Source of the DNA: Sphaerotilus mobilis
GTDB lineage: Bacteria > Pseudomonadota > Gammaproteobacteria > Burkholderiales > Burkholderiaceae_C
Reading direction: 5' to 3'
Length of the DNA stretch: 64,000 nucleotides
Assembly: GCF_004216565.1 (NCBI RefSeq)
Contig: NZ_SGWV01000009.1
Location: 1 to 64,000, forward strand
The position numbers and the translations under genes are program-made. Positions 1 to 11,767 of the stretch are shown here, in pieces. Every line of letters begins with the position of its first letter. The first letter of the stretch is position 1. The notes under the pieces are model-generated. The model was not told where the DNA came from, made no database searches, and was given only the letters and a program-made list of their open reading frames with translations.

Positions 1-336
1 ACCCTCGACACCGAAGCCTTCGCTTCGCCTCGCTGACTGCTGCAACCCGAAAGTTGTTGCGATCAGCGAAGACCGCAATTATGCAGTGAAACGAACGAGG
101 CGCGCAAGCCCCTCGCAAAAAACTTGCTCAGGACCTCAGGACCCGCGTCAACCCACGGGTCGGTCCCTCGCGCCTGGGCCAGCCTTCCTAGATATAGAGC
201 CGCGCGCCAGACGTCCTGCTGCCTGTACCCGATGGAGCGCATCCGCCCCTTCCGTGCTGGAGACCCCCGGCGCGCGCCACCCCCTCGGTATCATGGCCGG
301 TTGCCTTTCGGACGCTGCGTCCAGCGCCTTGCCTCC
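1..336. other. Upstream region of uvrA, no gene recognised
   Basis: No convincing coding sequence is seen. Frame 1 is open from the window edge to a TGA at 34-36 and could be the last 11 codons of an upstream gene, but this is too short to support. A locally A/T-richer patch lies near 75-125. A clear -35/-10 pair for uvrA was not found, and only one half (CTGT, 223-226) of a LexA-type site is present. Confidence 0.4.
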
Positions 337-3273
<2,937 letters not shown>

Positions 3274-3290
3274 AGCGCCCCGCAGACCAG

Positions 3291-3312
3291 CCGGCGGATC
3301 AGCGTCCGCCGG
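3291..3312. terminator. Hairpin between convergent uvrA and dehydratase gene
   Basis: A perfect 8-bp stem (CCGGCGGA/TCCGCCGG) with a 6-nt loop sits in the 25-bp gap and overlaps the stop codon of the minus-strand gene. There is no clear T-tract on either side, so it may act as a shared attenuating hairpin rather than a classical Rho-independent terminator. Confidence 0.45.
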
Positions 3313-5173
3313 GCCGGTACTCGCTGACGACCCGGGCCAGCCGGGCCCGCACCTCGTCGTCGGGCGCCGTGCTGCGTGCGGCGGCCCAGTCGATCAGGGC
3401 CTGGACGTCGTCGCTGCGCTGGTCATCCAGCCGGGCGATGCGCAGACGCTCGAAGCGCGTGGGCAAGGTCGCGTCGGCATCGGCCAGCAGTTCCTCGTAG
3501 AGCTTCTCGCCCGGGCGCAGGCCGCTGTAGGCGATCGGGATCTGCTCGGGTGTGTGGCCGCTCATGCGGATCAGGTCGCGCGCCAGGTCGACGATGCGCA
3601 CCGGCTCGCCCATGTCGAGCACAAAGACCTGACCGCCCTCGCCGATCGCGGCGGCCTGCACCACCAGCCGGGCCGCCTCGGGGATGGTCATGAAGAAGCG
3701 GGTGATGTCCGGATGCGTCACCGTGACCGGCCCGCCGCGGGCGATCTGTTCCTTGAACTTCGGGATCACGCTGCCCGACGAGCCCAGCACGTTGCCGAAG
3801 CGCACCGCCATGCAGCGCGTGTGTCCGCCGTTGTCAGCGACCTGCGCGGCCAGGCGCGACACCACCATCTCGGCCGCCCGCTTGGTCGCTCCCATCACGT
3901 TGGTCGGGTTGACGGCCTTGTCGGTCGAGATCAGCACGAAACGTTCGGCACCCGCCTCACACGCCGCCTGCGCCGCCCGGAAGGTGCCCAGCAAGTTGTT
4001 GCGCAGGGCGGAGAAGGCGTTGTCGTCCTCCATCAGCGGCACGTGCTTGTAGGCCGCCGCGTGGAAGACAAGCTGCGGGCGCAGGCGCGTGAAGGTCTCG
4101 CGCAGGTGTTCGGCGTCGCGAACGTCGCCGACCAGGCGGACCAGCGGCACGTGGGCGAACTGCTCGCCCAGTTCCTGCTCGATGCGGTAGAGCGCGAACT
4201 CGCTCAGCTCGTAGAGCACCAGCCGGCGCGGGCCGTAGCGGGCGACCTGGCGGCACAGCTCCGAGCCGATCGAGCCACCGGCGCCGGTGATCAGCACCAC
4301 CTTGCCCGACAGCGCCTCGGAGATGCCGCCCTCGTCGAGCTGGACCGGCTCGCGGCCGAGCAGGTCCTCGGGTTCGATGTCGCGCACGGAGGTCAGCGTG
4401 CGGCCCTCGCGCAGCTCAGCCGCACTGGGCACGGTGACGACCGGCAGGCGGGTGGCCGAAGCGAGGTCGAGCGCTCGGCGCCGTTCGGCCGGCGTGGCCG
4501 AGGGCATCGCCACGATCAGGTGGGTGATGTCATGGCGCAGCGCCCAGCGGCCGGCGCTGTCCAGCGGCCCGAGCACGGGCACGTTGCCGACCCGCGAGCC
4601 CAGCCGCGCTGGGTCGTCGTCGAGCAGGCCGACCACGCGCCAGCCCTGGTGCTGGATGCCCGCGATCAGCAGCCGCGCCGCATCGCCCGCGCCCATCACC
4701 AGCGCGCGGCGGTGATCGAGGTCGCGGCCGTTCAGGCGCGAGCGCAGGTGCTCATAGACCATGCGGTAGCCGATGCGCAGCATCGCCAGCCCCATCAGCG
4801 TGACGACCGGGTGCAGCGCAAGCACGGCGCGTGGCACCTCGACCAACTGGGCCATCAGCACGCCGGTCGCCCCGATCAGGCCAGCGATGCCGCAGGCCAG
4901 CGTCAGTCGCTGGACCTCGCCAAAGCCCGAGAAGCGCCACATGCCCTTGGGCACGCGCAGCAGCAGGAAGACTGCCGCGTAGAGCGCCACCAGCGCGAGC
5001 ATCACCCAGGCGTCGTAGCCGGGCCGGGCGCTGTGCCAGCGCTCGAAGCCGAGCCGGAACAGGTAGGTGATGTGCCAGCAGATCGCCACCACCACCGCGT
5101 CGCAGGCCAGCACCAGCGCCTCGCGGTGCGGACGCAGGCGAGTCAGCAGGTCGTCGAGGGCGTTCCAGATCAT
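3299..5173 (-). CDS. FlaA1/WbpM/CapD-type membrane NDP-sugar 4,6-dehydratase
   Basis: A 624-residue polysaccharide biosynthesis protein with four predicted membrane helices (about 19-40, 56-75, 90-111 and 115-138). A CoA-binding-like Rossmann domain follows (VMGAGDAARLL near 159), then a short-chain dehydrogenase domain with GAGGSIGS at 297-304. The catalytic region shows STDK (416-419) and MGATK, with Met427 where classical enzymes have Tyr. That substitution is typical of the WbpM/PglF group, which makes UDP-4-keto-6-deoxy-GlcNAc. It is the last gene of the minus-strand glycan operon, 18 bp after the phosphoglycosyl transferase. With the DegT aminotransferase it could supply a 4-amino-6-deoxy sugar. 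The substrate is inferred from family and neighbours. Confidence 0.9.
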   Translation of the reverse strand: MIWNALDDLLTRLRPHREALVLACDAVVVAICWHITYLFRLGFERWHSARPGYDAWVMLALVALYAAVFLLLRVPKGMWRFSGFGEVQRLTLACGIAGLIGATGVLMAQLVEVPRAVLALHPVVTLMGLAMLRIGYRMVYEHLRSRLNGRDLDHRRALVMGAGDAARLLIAGIQHQGWRVVGLLDDDPARLGSRVGNVPVLGPLDSAGRWALRHDITHLIVAMPSATPAERRRALDLASATRLPVVTVPSAAELREGRTLTSVRDIEPEDLLGREPVQLDEGGISEALSGKVVLITGAGGSIGSELCRQVARYGPRRLVLYELSEFALYRIEQELGEQFAHVPLVRLVGDVRDAEHLRETFTRLRPQLVFHAAAYKHVPLMEDDNAFSALRNNLLGTFRAAQAACEAGAERFVLISTDKAVNPTNVMGATKRAAEMVVSRLAAQVADNGGHTRCMAVRFGNVLGSSGSVIPKFKEQIARGGPVTVTHPDITRFFMTIPEAARLVVQAAAIGEGGQVFVLDMGEPVRIVDLARDLIRMSGHTPEQIPIAYSGLRPGEKLYEELLADADATLPTRFERLRIARLDDQRSDDVQALIDWAAARSTAPDDEVRARLARVVSEYRPGGR

Positions 5174-5191
5174 CGTGGCGCGGGTTCCGGT

Positions 5192-5857
5192 TCAGGGTTG
5201 CGAGGTCGGCGGCGAGGCCTTGCGCCGGCCGGCGATGCGGCCGAGCAGGACGGCCGCCGTGCGCGCGACGATGCGCACGTCCGTCAGCAGGCTGGCATCG
5301 GCCACATAACGTGCCTGCAGCGCCAGCTTGATCGGCAGGATCTCGTCGACATAGGTGCGCTCTGGGTCGGCCGAACGGGCCAGCCAGTCGGACTCGTCGC
5401 GGAAGTCGAGCGAGCAGTCGTCGGTGATGCCGGGCTTGACCGACAGGACCTGCGTGCGCAGCGCCTCGGGGTAGTGCGCGACGTAGCGCGGCACCTCGGG
5501 GCGCGGGCCGACGATGCTCATGTCGCCGCGCCAGACGTCGATCAGCTGGGCCAGCTCATCCCACTTGCTGTGGCGCAGGAAACGGCCGATGCGGGTGATG
5601 CGACGGTCCTCGCCGACCGTCAGCAGCGGCCCGCCGCCCTGCGGCGCATGCGCCATGGTGCGGAACTTGTGGATGCGGAAGATGCGCCCCCCGCGACCGA
5701 CCCGCTGCTGGCGGTAGAAGACCGGCCCGGGCGAGTCCAGCCGCACGGCGATCGCCACGCCCAGCAAGAGCGGCGACAACAACAGCAAGGCGATGCTGGC
5801 GACGCTCAGGTCGAAGGCGCGTTTGACCAGGCGTGGCCCGAGGGACGTCGGCTTCAC
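5192..5857 (-). CDS. Undecaprenyl-phosphate sugar-1-phosphate transferase (PglC/WcaJ type)
   Basis: This 221-residue monotopic phosphoglycosyl transferase puts the first sugar phosphate on the lipid carrier at the inner membrane. It has the N-terminal motif KRAFDLSVAS followed by a single hydrophobic re-entrant helix (about 16-37), then the family blocks DSPGPVFYRQQRVG, HKFRTM and VGPRPEVPRY. Its length matches the short PglC-like form rather than WbaP/WcaJ proteins with extra helices. It lies between the DegT aminotransferase and the 4,6-dehydratase, so the sugar it loads is probably the amino-deoxy sugar those genes produce (inference). Spacing of 18-28 bp on each side supports one transcript. 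Confidence 0.92.
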   Translation of the reverse strand: MKPTSLGPRLVKRAFDLSVASIALLLLSPLLLGVAIAVRLDSPGPVFYRQQRVGRGGRIFRIHKFRTMAHAPQGGGPLLTVGEDRRITRIGRFLRHSKWDELAQLIDVWRGDMSIVGPRPEVPRYVAHYPEALRTQVLSVKPGITDDCSLDFRDESDWLARSADPERTYVDEILPIKLALQARYVADASLLTDVRIVARTAAVLLGRIAGRRKASPPTSQP

Positions 5858-5885
5858 GGATCGAGGCAGGCCGGTGTGGCGTCGC

Positions 5886-7076
5886 TCAGCGGCCGAAGGC
5901 TCGCCGCAGCGAACGCACGACCCGCTCGACGTCGGCCTCGCCCATGCGGGTGTAGAGCGGCAGGCTCAACATGCGTTCGTAGGCGTGCTGGCTGTGCGGG
6001 AAGTCGGCCGCCTTCAGGTCGTAGCGCTCGCGCCAGTAGGGATGCAGGTGCAGGGGGATGTAGTGCACGCTGCAGCCGATGCCGTCGGCGTAGAGCGCCT
6101 CGATCAGCGCGTCGCGGCCGATCGGCGCATCGTCGGCCAGCCGGGCGACATACAGATGCCAGGAATGCAGTTCACCCTCGGCCGGACGCGGCGGTCGCAC
6201 GATCGGCAGGTCGGCCAGCAACGCGTCGTATTGCGCCGCCAGCGCCGCGCGGCGCTGCTGGAAGCCGTGCGCGCGTTGCAACTGGTGCAGACCCAGCGCG
6301 GCGGCGATGTCGGTCAGGTTGTACTTGAAGCCGGGCGCGACGATCTCGTAGTACCAACTCGGCACCTTGGCGGTGAAGCGGTCGAAGGCATCGCGGTTGA
6401 TGCCATGCAGGCGCATGACCTTGGCGCGCGCGGCGATGGCCGCGTCGCGCGTGACCAGCATGCCGCCCTCGCCGGTCGTGATGGTCTTGTTGGCGTAGAA
6501 GCTGAAGACCGTCGCATCGCTGGCCAGCGTGCCGACCAGACCGCCGCCGACCGTCGTGGGCAGTGCGTGGGCCGCGTCTTCCAGCACCTTCAGGCCATGG
6601 CGCTGCGCCAGCGCCAGCAGCGCGGGCATGTCGGCGGCCAGGCCGGCGTAATGCACGGGGATCAGCGCCTTGGTGCGCGGCGTGATGGCGGCCTCGACCG
6701 CGGCGACGTCGATGTTGAGCGTGGCCGGATCGATGTCGACCAGCTTCACGTCCGCCCCCAGGTAGCGCACCACCTCGGCGGTCGCGGTGAAGGTGTGGGT
6801 GGTCGTGATGACCTCGTCGCCCGGGCCGATGCCCATGGCTTCGAGCGCGAGGTGCAGGCCGGCGGTGGCGCTATTGACCGCGATGCAGTGGATCTCGCGC
6901 GTGTCGTCGCTTCGATGGCCCTGGGCCAGGAAGGTGGCGAAGTCCTGCTCGAAGCGGCGCGCCTTCGGGCCGGTCGTGACCCAGCCGGACTTGAGCGTGT
7001 CGATGACCTCGGCGATCTCCTCGTCCCCGATCTCGGGCAGGGCGAAGGGCAGGAAGGGCGGGTGGTCGGAGGTCAT
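5886..7076 (-). CDS. DegT/DnrJ/EryC1/StrS nucleotide-sugar aminotransferase
   Basis: A 396-residue PLP enzyme that transfers an amino group to a keto-sugar nucleotide. The expected PLP lysine is Lys197 in [14 protein letters not shown], and the cofactor-contacting Asp is in LEDAAHA (near 167). The N-terminus [20 protein letters not shown] is typical of the PglE/WbpE group, and length is normal. It is flanked by an unknown lipoprotein gene (9 bp upstream) and the phosphoglycosyl transferase. The neighbouring dehydratase would supply its 4-keto substrate. Whether a dedicated N-acetyltransferase follows is unclear: the beta-helix protein of this operon lacks the PglD-type N-terminal Rossmann domain. 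Confidence 0.93.
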   Translation of the reverse strand: MTSDHPPFLPFALPEIGDEEIAEVIDTLKSGWVTTGPKARRFEQDFATFLAQGHRSDDTREIHCIAVNSATAGLHLALEAMGIGPGDEVITTTHTFTATAEVVRYLGADVKLVDIDPATLNIDVAAVEAAITPRTKALIPVHYAGLAADMPALLALAQRHGLKVLEDAAHALPTTVGGGLVGTLASDATVFSFYANKTITTGEGGMLVTRDAAIAARAKVMRLHGINRDAFDRFTAKVPSWYYEIVAPGFKYNLTDIAAALGLHQLQRAHGFQQRRAALAAQYDALLADLPIVRPPRPAEGELHSWHLYVARLADDAPIGRDALIEALYADGIGCSVHYIPLHLHPYWRERYDLKAADFPHSQHAYERMLSLPLYTRMGEADVERVVRSLRRAFGR

Positions 7077-7085
7077 CGGCCGATT

Positions 7086-8042
7086 TTATGGAGCGGGCAC
7101 CACGCAGCGGTCGCCCACCGCGATGCTGGCCCAGGTGCAAGGGACGGTCGACTCGACCGAGCCGTCGCCGGTGGTGTCCACATCCAGCCGGACACGCGTG
7201 GCGTCGAGCACCGTCAACGTCGCCTTGCTGTTGTTGCTGCCGATCGCGATGGCGACGCCGGCCGACGGGAAGGTGGCTCCGGCGGCCGTGGTGAACGGTG
7301 TGGTCGTGCTGAAGTCCACCGACCGGTTGCCCAGCCGCGACGAGGTCAGCGAGCCGCGATAGGTCGCCGACAACGCACCGGCGCTCAGCACCAGTTCGGC
7401 GCTGTAGCCGTGCAAGACGTAGCTCGCCGAGCTGCCTCCGGAAGGTGTCACGCTCAGCGCCAGCGCCGAGGTGTCGACCTGATCGCGGCCAGTGCCGGCG
7501 GCCGTGCGCGTCGACGTCAGGCCGAGCAGGCCGTTGGCCACCAGCCTGATCTGGCCATCGTCGGCGGAAAAGTTCGTCATCAGCAAGGTCGCGTCCACCG
7601 CGTAGCTGCCACTGGCAACGCTGCCAGTTGGCGCCGCATTCAGACCCAGGACCAGCTTGCCGTTGAAGACATAGCCCGACTGCACGCAGCCATCGAAGAC
7701 CAGGGTCGCGTTCTCCAGCGCCTGATCGAGCCGGCCGTTGCTGCCGGCACCCAGCTTGACATCGACCGAGCCACCGCCCGCGCACAACACGGTGCCGCTG
7801 GACAGCGCGCCCACCAGCGTCGTCATCGAGGCCTGGCTGGCGAACTGCGCCGCGCTGTAGACGGCATCGACCGCCACGGTCTCGTAGTTGCCCGTGCCGA
7901 CCGACAGGCGCGCACCCATGGCGGGCACGTTCGGGCCAGCCGTGCCGGACACACCGCCCTCGCTGCCACCGCCGCAGGCGACCAGGGCCAGCGTGGTCAA
8001 CAAGGCGGCCGGTGCGGCGAACGATGGCAAGGTGAGGGTCAT
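7086..8042 (-). CDS. Hypothetical lipoprotein inside the glycan operon
   Basis: I do not recognise this 318-residue protein. The ATG at 8042 gives a short hydrophobic signal with a lipobox (LVAC, Cys23), then a Gly/Ser-rich spacer, so it should be a secreted lipoprotein. The frame extends upstream to 8147, but that would overlap the previous gene and bury the signal peptide. The body is rich in Thr, Ser, Val and Gly, suggesting beta structure. It has four further cysteines that could pair (near 88, 119 and two near the end), and a DVDTTGDGSVES segment resembling a calcium-binding turn. The aminotransferase gene starts 9 bp downstream, so the two are probably co-transcribed. Roles in export or anchoring of the glycan are possible but unsupported. 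Confidence 0.7.
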   Translation of the reverse strand: MTLTLPSFAAPAALLTTLALVACGGGSEGGVSGTAGPNVPAMGARLSVGTGNYETVAVDAVYSAAQFASQASMTTLVGALSSGTVLCAGGGSVDVKLGAGSNGRLDQALENATLVFDGCVQSGYVFNGKLVLGLNAAPTGSVASGSYAVDATLLMTNFSADDGQIRLVANGLLGLTSTRTAAGTGRDQVDTSALALSVTPSGGSSASYVLHGYSAELVLSAGALSATYRGSLTSSRLGNRSVDFSTTTPFTTAAGATFPSAGVAIAIGSNNSKATLTVLDATRVRLDVDTTGDGSVESTVPCTWASIAVGDRCVVPAP

Positions 8043-8118
8043 GTCAGGTCCAAGAGGGCTGGATCGCGGCCCGAAGTTGTCAACCCATGGTAGCCAAGCG
8101 ACAGGTTCGAGCCGCCCT

Positions 8119-8784
8119 TCAGACCTCGTCCCCGGCCCACGCCGCATACAGGTCGGCCAGCTCCGGATGCCGCATCAACAGGCGCTTGTCGGCCCGGCGG
8201 CTGTCGCCGATGACGCGGGCCGGGGCGCCTTCGAGGACCGAGAACTCGGCGAACTCGCCGCGCACCTGGCTGCCGGCGCAGACGATGCAGCCGCGACCCA
8301 GGCGCGAGTTGGCCTCGATCAGGCTGTGCGGGCCGATGAAGCAGTAGGGCCCGATGTGCACCGGCCCGCCGATCCAGCCGGGTGGCTGGCGCGGGCGGTC
8401 GAGTGGCTTGCCGGAGATCCAGTCGCGCGCCGGCTCGGTCGGCGCTTCGACCGGCGCGGGCGCGCCCACCGGCCAGCTCGCGAAGGCGCGGCCCAGCAGG
8501 CGCTGGCTGCGGTGCGAGCTGTGGGTGACGATGCTGACGTGGTTGGTGATCTGCACGCCCTCCTCGATCACCACACCAGCGCTGGCCTCGATCAGGTTGA
8601 AGTGGCCGATGTAGACGTGGTCGCCCAGCACCAGCCGGTCCTCGTGCTCGATGCAGGTCGACGGCGAGATGCGCGTGTCGGGCAGCCAGCGCCCGCGCGA
8701 GAACTCGCCGAACACGATGCGGAACGACAGCGCGTGCAGCAGCCGGCGACGCCAGCGGTTGAGGTGGCCCCGCCAGCGGCTCAT
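8119..8784 (-). CDS. Left-handed beta-helix (hexapeptide-repeat) acyltransferase
   Basis: A 221-residue protein with hexapeptide-repeat character in two blocks, residues about 40-90 (for example VLGDHVYIGHFNLIEASAGV) and about 145-190 (VHIGPYCFIGPHSLIEANSR). They are split by a Pro/Ala-rich insert. The first block ends with ITNHVSIVTHSSH, which contains the type of His used in catalysis by this fold. It most resembles WbbJ/LacA-like O-acetyltransferases and lacks the Rossmann domain of PglD. It is the fifth gene of the operon, 54 bp after the methyltransferase. Acetylation of a glycan sugar is the likely role; the acceptor is unknown. Confidence 0.8.
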   Translation of the reverse strand: MSRWRGHLNRWRRRLLHALSFRIVFGEFSRGRWLPDTRISPSTCIEHEDRLVLGDHVYIGHFNLIEASAGVVIEEGVQITNHVSIVTHSSHRSQRLLGRAFASWPVGAPAPVEAPTEPARDWISGKPLDRPRQPPGWIGGPVHIGPYCFIGPHSLIEANSRLGRGCIVCAGSQVRGEFAEFSVLEGAPARVIGDSRRADKRLLMRHPELADLYAAWAGDEV

Positions 8785-8838
8785 CGGGCGTCTCCCGGCA
8801 GACAGGGGCGATGCGGTGCGGTTCGGTGGGTCATGTCG

Positions 8839-9567
8839 TCATTCCGGCTTGATCAGCCACACGAGGCGATGGGTGCGCAGCGGCGGCAGCGCATTCAACA
8901 GGCCGTGGAGCATCGGGTGGATGCGGCAGGCCGCACGCGCCAGCGGGGGCGCCAGCGTGAGGCGACGGACCTGTGCGTTGGCCTGCGGGAACAGCTCGCG
9001 CACGCGCCGCAGCGGCACGCCGCGCACGTCGGGGTTGCGCGGGTTGTCGACCGCGAAGTCATACCAGAGCACGCCGCCGCCGGGCCGCACCCAGCGCCAC
9101 ATCGTGTCGGCCAGGCGCTGCTGGAAGGCATCGTCGAGCAGCGACGAGAACACGGTGAACTGCAGCACCGCATGCTGGCTGGCCGGGGCGATGTCGGCCC
9201 GCACGGCGTCGCCGGTGTCGATGCGTACGGCGGCCGGCAGCCGTGCCCGGGCCCGCTCGGCCCGTGCGGGCAGCAGTTCGAGGCCGCGCAAGTGCCCGGG
9301 CTGGGCGCCCAGACGGATGGCGTCCAGGAGGTTGCCGCCGTCGCCGCAGCCGACCTCGGTGATGCGCCAGTCCGACAGCTGGGCGGCCTGGGCCGACCAC
9401 AGGCCCGCCCAGGCGCGCAACCGGCCCTGCTGCTCGGCCAGCGCGGCGCGGTCGAGCAGGCTGTAGCGGGCGTCGAAGGCCCGTCGACGGCCGTAGCGCT
9501 CGGCCACGGCGGTGGGCTCGTCACGCACCGCATCGGCCTGCGGATCGGGCGGGATGTCCGTGTTCAT
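8839..9567 (-). CDS. SAM-dependent methyltransferase, class I
   Basis: This 242-residue protein has an S-adenosylmethionine-binding motif I (EVGCGDGGNL, 71-80), an acidic end to the second strand (LRGLELLPAR) and a motif near LQFTVFSSLLDD. WRWVRPGGGVLWYDF follows, typical of small-molecule methyltransferases. The ATG at 9567 overlaps the stop of the preceding glycosyltransferase as ATGA, which fixes the start and implies translational coupling; the frame's extension to 9918 is rejected. In a glycan operon it probably methylates a sugar hydroxyl or caps the chain (inference). Confidence 0.85.
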   Translation of the reverse strand: MNTDIPPDPQADAVRDEPTAVAERYGRRRAFDARYSLLDRAALAEQQGRLRAWAGLWSAQAAQLSDWRITEVGCGDGGNLLDAIRLGAQPGHLRGLELLPARAERARARLPAAVRIDTGDAVRADIAPASQHAVLQFTVFSSLLDDAFQQRLADTMWRWVRPGGGVLWYDFAVDNPRNPDVRGVPLRRVRELFPQANAQVRRLTLAPPLARAACRIHPMLHGLLNALPPLRTHRLVWLIKPE

Positions 9568-10598
9568 CGGGTCAGTCGGCCGAAGGCCGGATCGGGTTCG
9601 CGGCCACGCAGCACGTCGGCCCAGCCTTGCAGCGAGCCGGCGCCATAGGCCAGGTGGTAGAGGCCGATGACGACCGGCAGGCGCGGCAGCAGGCGCCAGC
9701 CGGCCTCCCGGGCGACCAGCAAGGCCGTCGCCAGCACGGCCAGCAGGTACAGCAGCGTGAGGGTCAGGAAGCCCGCAAGGGCGTGGTCCGACACGGTCGA
9801 CGCCAGCAGCAGCAGCCCTTGCAGGCCGACAAACACGCCCGGCGCGAGATGCCGCCACGACGCCGCCTGGCCGTGCTTGCGCATCACGAAGGGCTTCCAG
9901 TAGCCGTACTGGCGCCACTGCCGCGCCAGCTGGCCGGGCGTGCTGCGCGACTGGTAGACCGAGCGGATGCGCCCGCTCTGCCAGACCTTGCCGCCAGCGG
10001 CGCGGATGCGCAGGTTGTGTTCGTCGTCCTGGTTGCGCACCAGCTGCTCGTCGAAGCCGCCGTAGCGCTGGAAGCTCGCACGCGGCCAGCAGCCGAGGTA
10101 GACCGTGTCGACCTCGCCTTCATAGGCCCGGTCGCGTGAACGCGCACCGCCGGCCACCCAGCGCGACTGGAAGGCCGCCGCGATCGCCGCCGGCCAGCCT
10201 TCGGGCGTCGCCGGCTGCGCCACCCAGGGCCCGCCGACGTTGTCCGCGCCGCTGCGCTGCAGGGCAGCCAGGCACTGGGCGATGTAGTCGCTGGCGTAGC
10301 GGGTGTGGATGTCCATGCGCACGATGACCTCGCCGCGGGCCTGCGCGAGGCAGCGGTTCAGGCCGGTCGAGACGATGCGCCCGGGGTTGTCGACCCGCAC
10401 GAAACGGTCGTCGCGGCGGCACCAGTCGTCCAGCAGTTCGCGGGTGCCGTCGTCGCTGCGGCCATCGGCGATCAGCACCTCCAGCGCCATGCCCTCGGGC
10501 AGGTGCTGGGCCGTCAAGGCGCGGCAGAAGTCGACGATGTGGCCCTGCTCGTTGCGGCAGGGTGCGATCACGCTGACGGTGCGCCGGGCCGTGCTCAT
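9564..10598 (-). CDS. Family 2 glycosyltransferase with C-terminal membrane helices
   Basis: A 344-residue inverting glycosyltransferase of the GT-A fold. It has SVIAPCRNEQ near residue 9, the nucleotide-binding IADGRSDDGT (43-52), an acidic metal-binding site at RMDIHTR (Asp96), QDDEHN (190-195) as the candidate catalytic-base region, and RQYGYWK after it. Two or three membrane helices (about 253-323) keep it at the inner membrane. The arrangement resembles ExoA-type succinoglycan transferases. An ATG at 10613 is possible, but the ATG at 10598 overlaps the upstream stop as ATGA and fits the pattern of the neighbouring genes. Donor and acceptor sugars cannot be read from the sequence. Confidence 0.9.
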   Translation of the reverse strand: MSTARRTVSVIAPCRNEQGHIVDFCRALTAQHLPEGMALEVLIADGRSDDGTRELLDDWCRRDDRFVRVDNPGRIVSTGLNRCLAQARGEVIVRMDIHTRYASDYIAQCLAALQRSGADNVGGPWVAQPATPEGWPAAIAAAFQSRWVAGGARSRDRAYEGEVDTVYLGCWPRASFQRYGGFDEQLVRNQDDEHNLRIRAAGGKVWQSGRIRSVYQSRSTPGQLARQWRQYGYWKPFVMRKHGQAASWRHLAPGVFVGLQGLLLLASTVSDHALAGFLTLTLLYLLAVLATALLVAREAGWRLLPRLPVVIGLYHLAYGAGSLQGWADVLRGREPDPAFGRLTR

Positions 10599-11767
10599 CG
10601 CACCGTCTCCCACAGGCGGCGCGGCCCGCTCGGCGGCAGTTGCCGGTAGAGCGCATCCATGCGGTCCATCTGGACCCGCCGCGACGCCTCGCGCAAGGCC
10701 AGCGCGCGGTTGTGCCGCGACATGGCCCGTCGACGCGCCGGGTCGTCGAGCAAGGCCAGCAGCGCGTCGGCCAGCTCCGCCCCATCACGCACTGGCACGA
10801 TCACGCCCGCCTGCGCACCGACCCAGCGGCGGTTGGCCGGCAGATCGCTGGCGACGATGGGCAGGCCACAGGCCAGCGACTCCAGCAGCGAGACCGAGGT
10901 GGCATCGCTGCCGGGGACCGTCACCGACACGTCGGCCGCCTGCATGGCCGCGACCATCGCCGCATCGCCGACCCGGCCGGTGAAGCGGGCGACGTCCGGG
11001 CCCAGGCCAGCGGCGGCGGCACGGGCCTTCAAGGCATCGGCATCCGGTCCGCCACCCAGCAGTTCGAGCATCACGGCCCTTCCCGGACGCGCCGCACGCA
11101 CGCGGGCCACGGCGTCGATCAGCACGTCGATGTGGTAGTTCGGCTCCCAGCTGCGCAGACTCAGGATGCGGAAAGGCCTGTGTTCATCGGGTATCGCCGC
11201 GTTTGCGGCGTTATCGGCGTTATCGGCATCAGCCGCCGGCACGAAGCGTTCGGTGTCGGCACCCCAGAGGATCTCGTGGCGCGGGGCGACGGCACCGTCG
11301 CCGAACAAGGCCATGGCATCGAGCGCGTCCTGCGAGTCGGCGGTCATCAGGTCGGCCCGGCGCAGCGACCAGCCGACGATGTGGCGCATCACGGCGCTCT
11401 CGCGCGGCGTCACCAGGATGTCCGAGCCCCAGGCCGTCTGCACCACCGGGCCCCAGCCACAGGCCGCCGCCCACAGGCCGTAGCCGGTGACGTAGTGGCC
11501 GTGCACGATGCGCGGTCGCAAGGTGCCGGCCAGCCGGCGCACGGCTGGCAAGGCGCGGAACCAGCCCGCGCCGTCACGACCGGGCTGCAGCGGCACGACG
11601 GCGGCGACGCCCTCGATCGCGGCCGGCAGGCGGGTCGCAACGACCACGACATGGCCGCGCGCCACCATCTCGCGTGCCCAGCGCTGGGTGTGCACGCTGG
11701 AGGCGTCGCCGAAGATCAGCAAGGCACGATCCGGCGGGATACGCGCCAGGGCGTCGACAGCGTTCAT
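10595..11767 (-). CDS. Glycosyltransferase, GT4-like (GT-B fold)
   Basis: A 390-residue retaining-type glycosyltransferase. The N-terminal half has the glycan-acceptor Rossmann domain (LLIFGDASSVHTQRW, then HGHYVTGYGLW). The C-terminal half carries the donor-site segments FRILSLRSWEPNYHIDVLID and SVSLLESLACGLPIVASD, where the Glu contacts the nucleotide sugar. The true start is the ATG at 11767, overlapping the flippase stop as ATGA; the frame runs on upstream but without homology. An Asn/Ala/Asp-rich loop (near residue 180) comes from a short 9-nt repeat at about 11199-11232. It is the second gene of the glycan operon. Confidence 0.9.
   Translation of the reverse strand: MNAVDALARIPPDRALLIFGDASSVHTQRWAREMVARGHVVVVATRLPAAIEGVAAVVPLQPGRDGAGWFRALPAVRRLAGTLRPRIVHGHYVTGYGLWAAACGWGPVVQTAWGSDILVTPRESAVMRHIVGWSLRRADLMTADSQDALDAMALFGDGAVAPRHEILWGADTERFVPAADADNADNAANAAIPDEHRPFRILSLRSWEPNYHIDVLIDAVARVRAARPGRAVMLELLGGGPDADALKARAAAAGLGPDVARFTGRVGDAAMVAAMQAADVSVTVPGSDATSVSLLESLACGLPIVASDLPANRRWVGAQAGVIVPVRDGAELADALLALLDDPARRRAMSRHNRALALREASRRVQMDRMDALYRQLPPSGPRRLWETVR

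Noticed and set aside
1-36. 3' end of an upstream gene
   Set aside because: Eleven codons to a TGA are too few to assign a gene or family.
223-238. LexA (SOS) box for uvrA
   Set aside because: Only a CTGT half-site is present; the matching ACAG at the right distance is missing.
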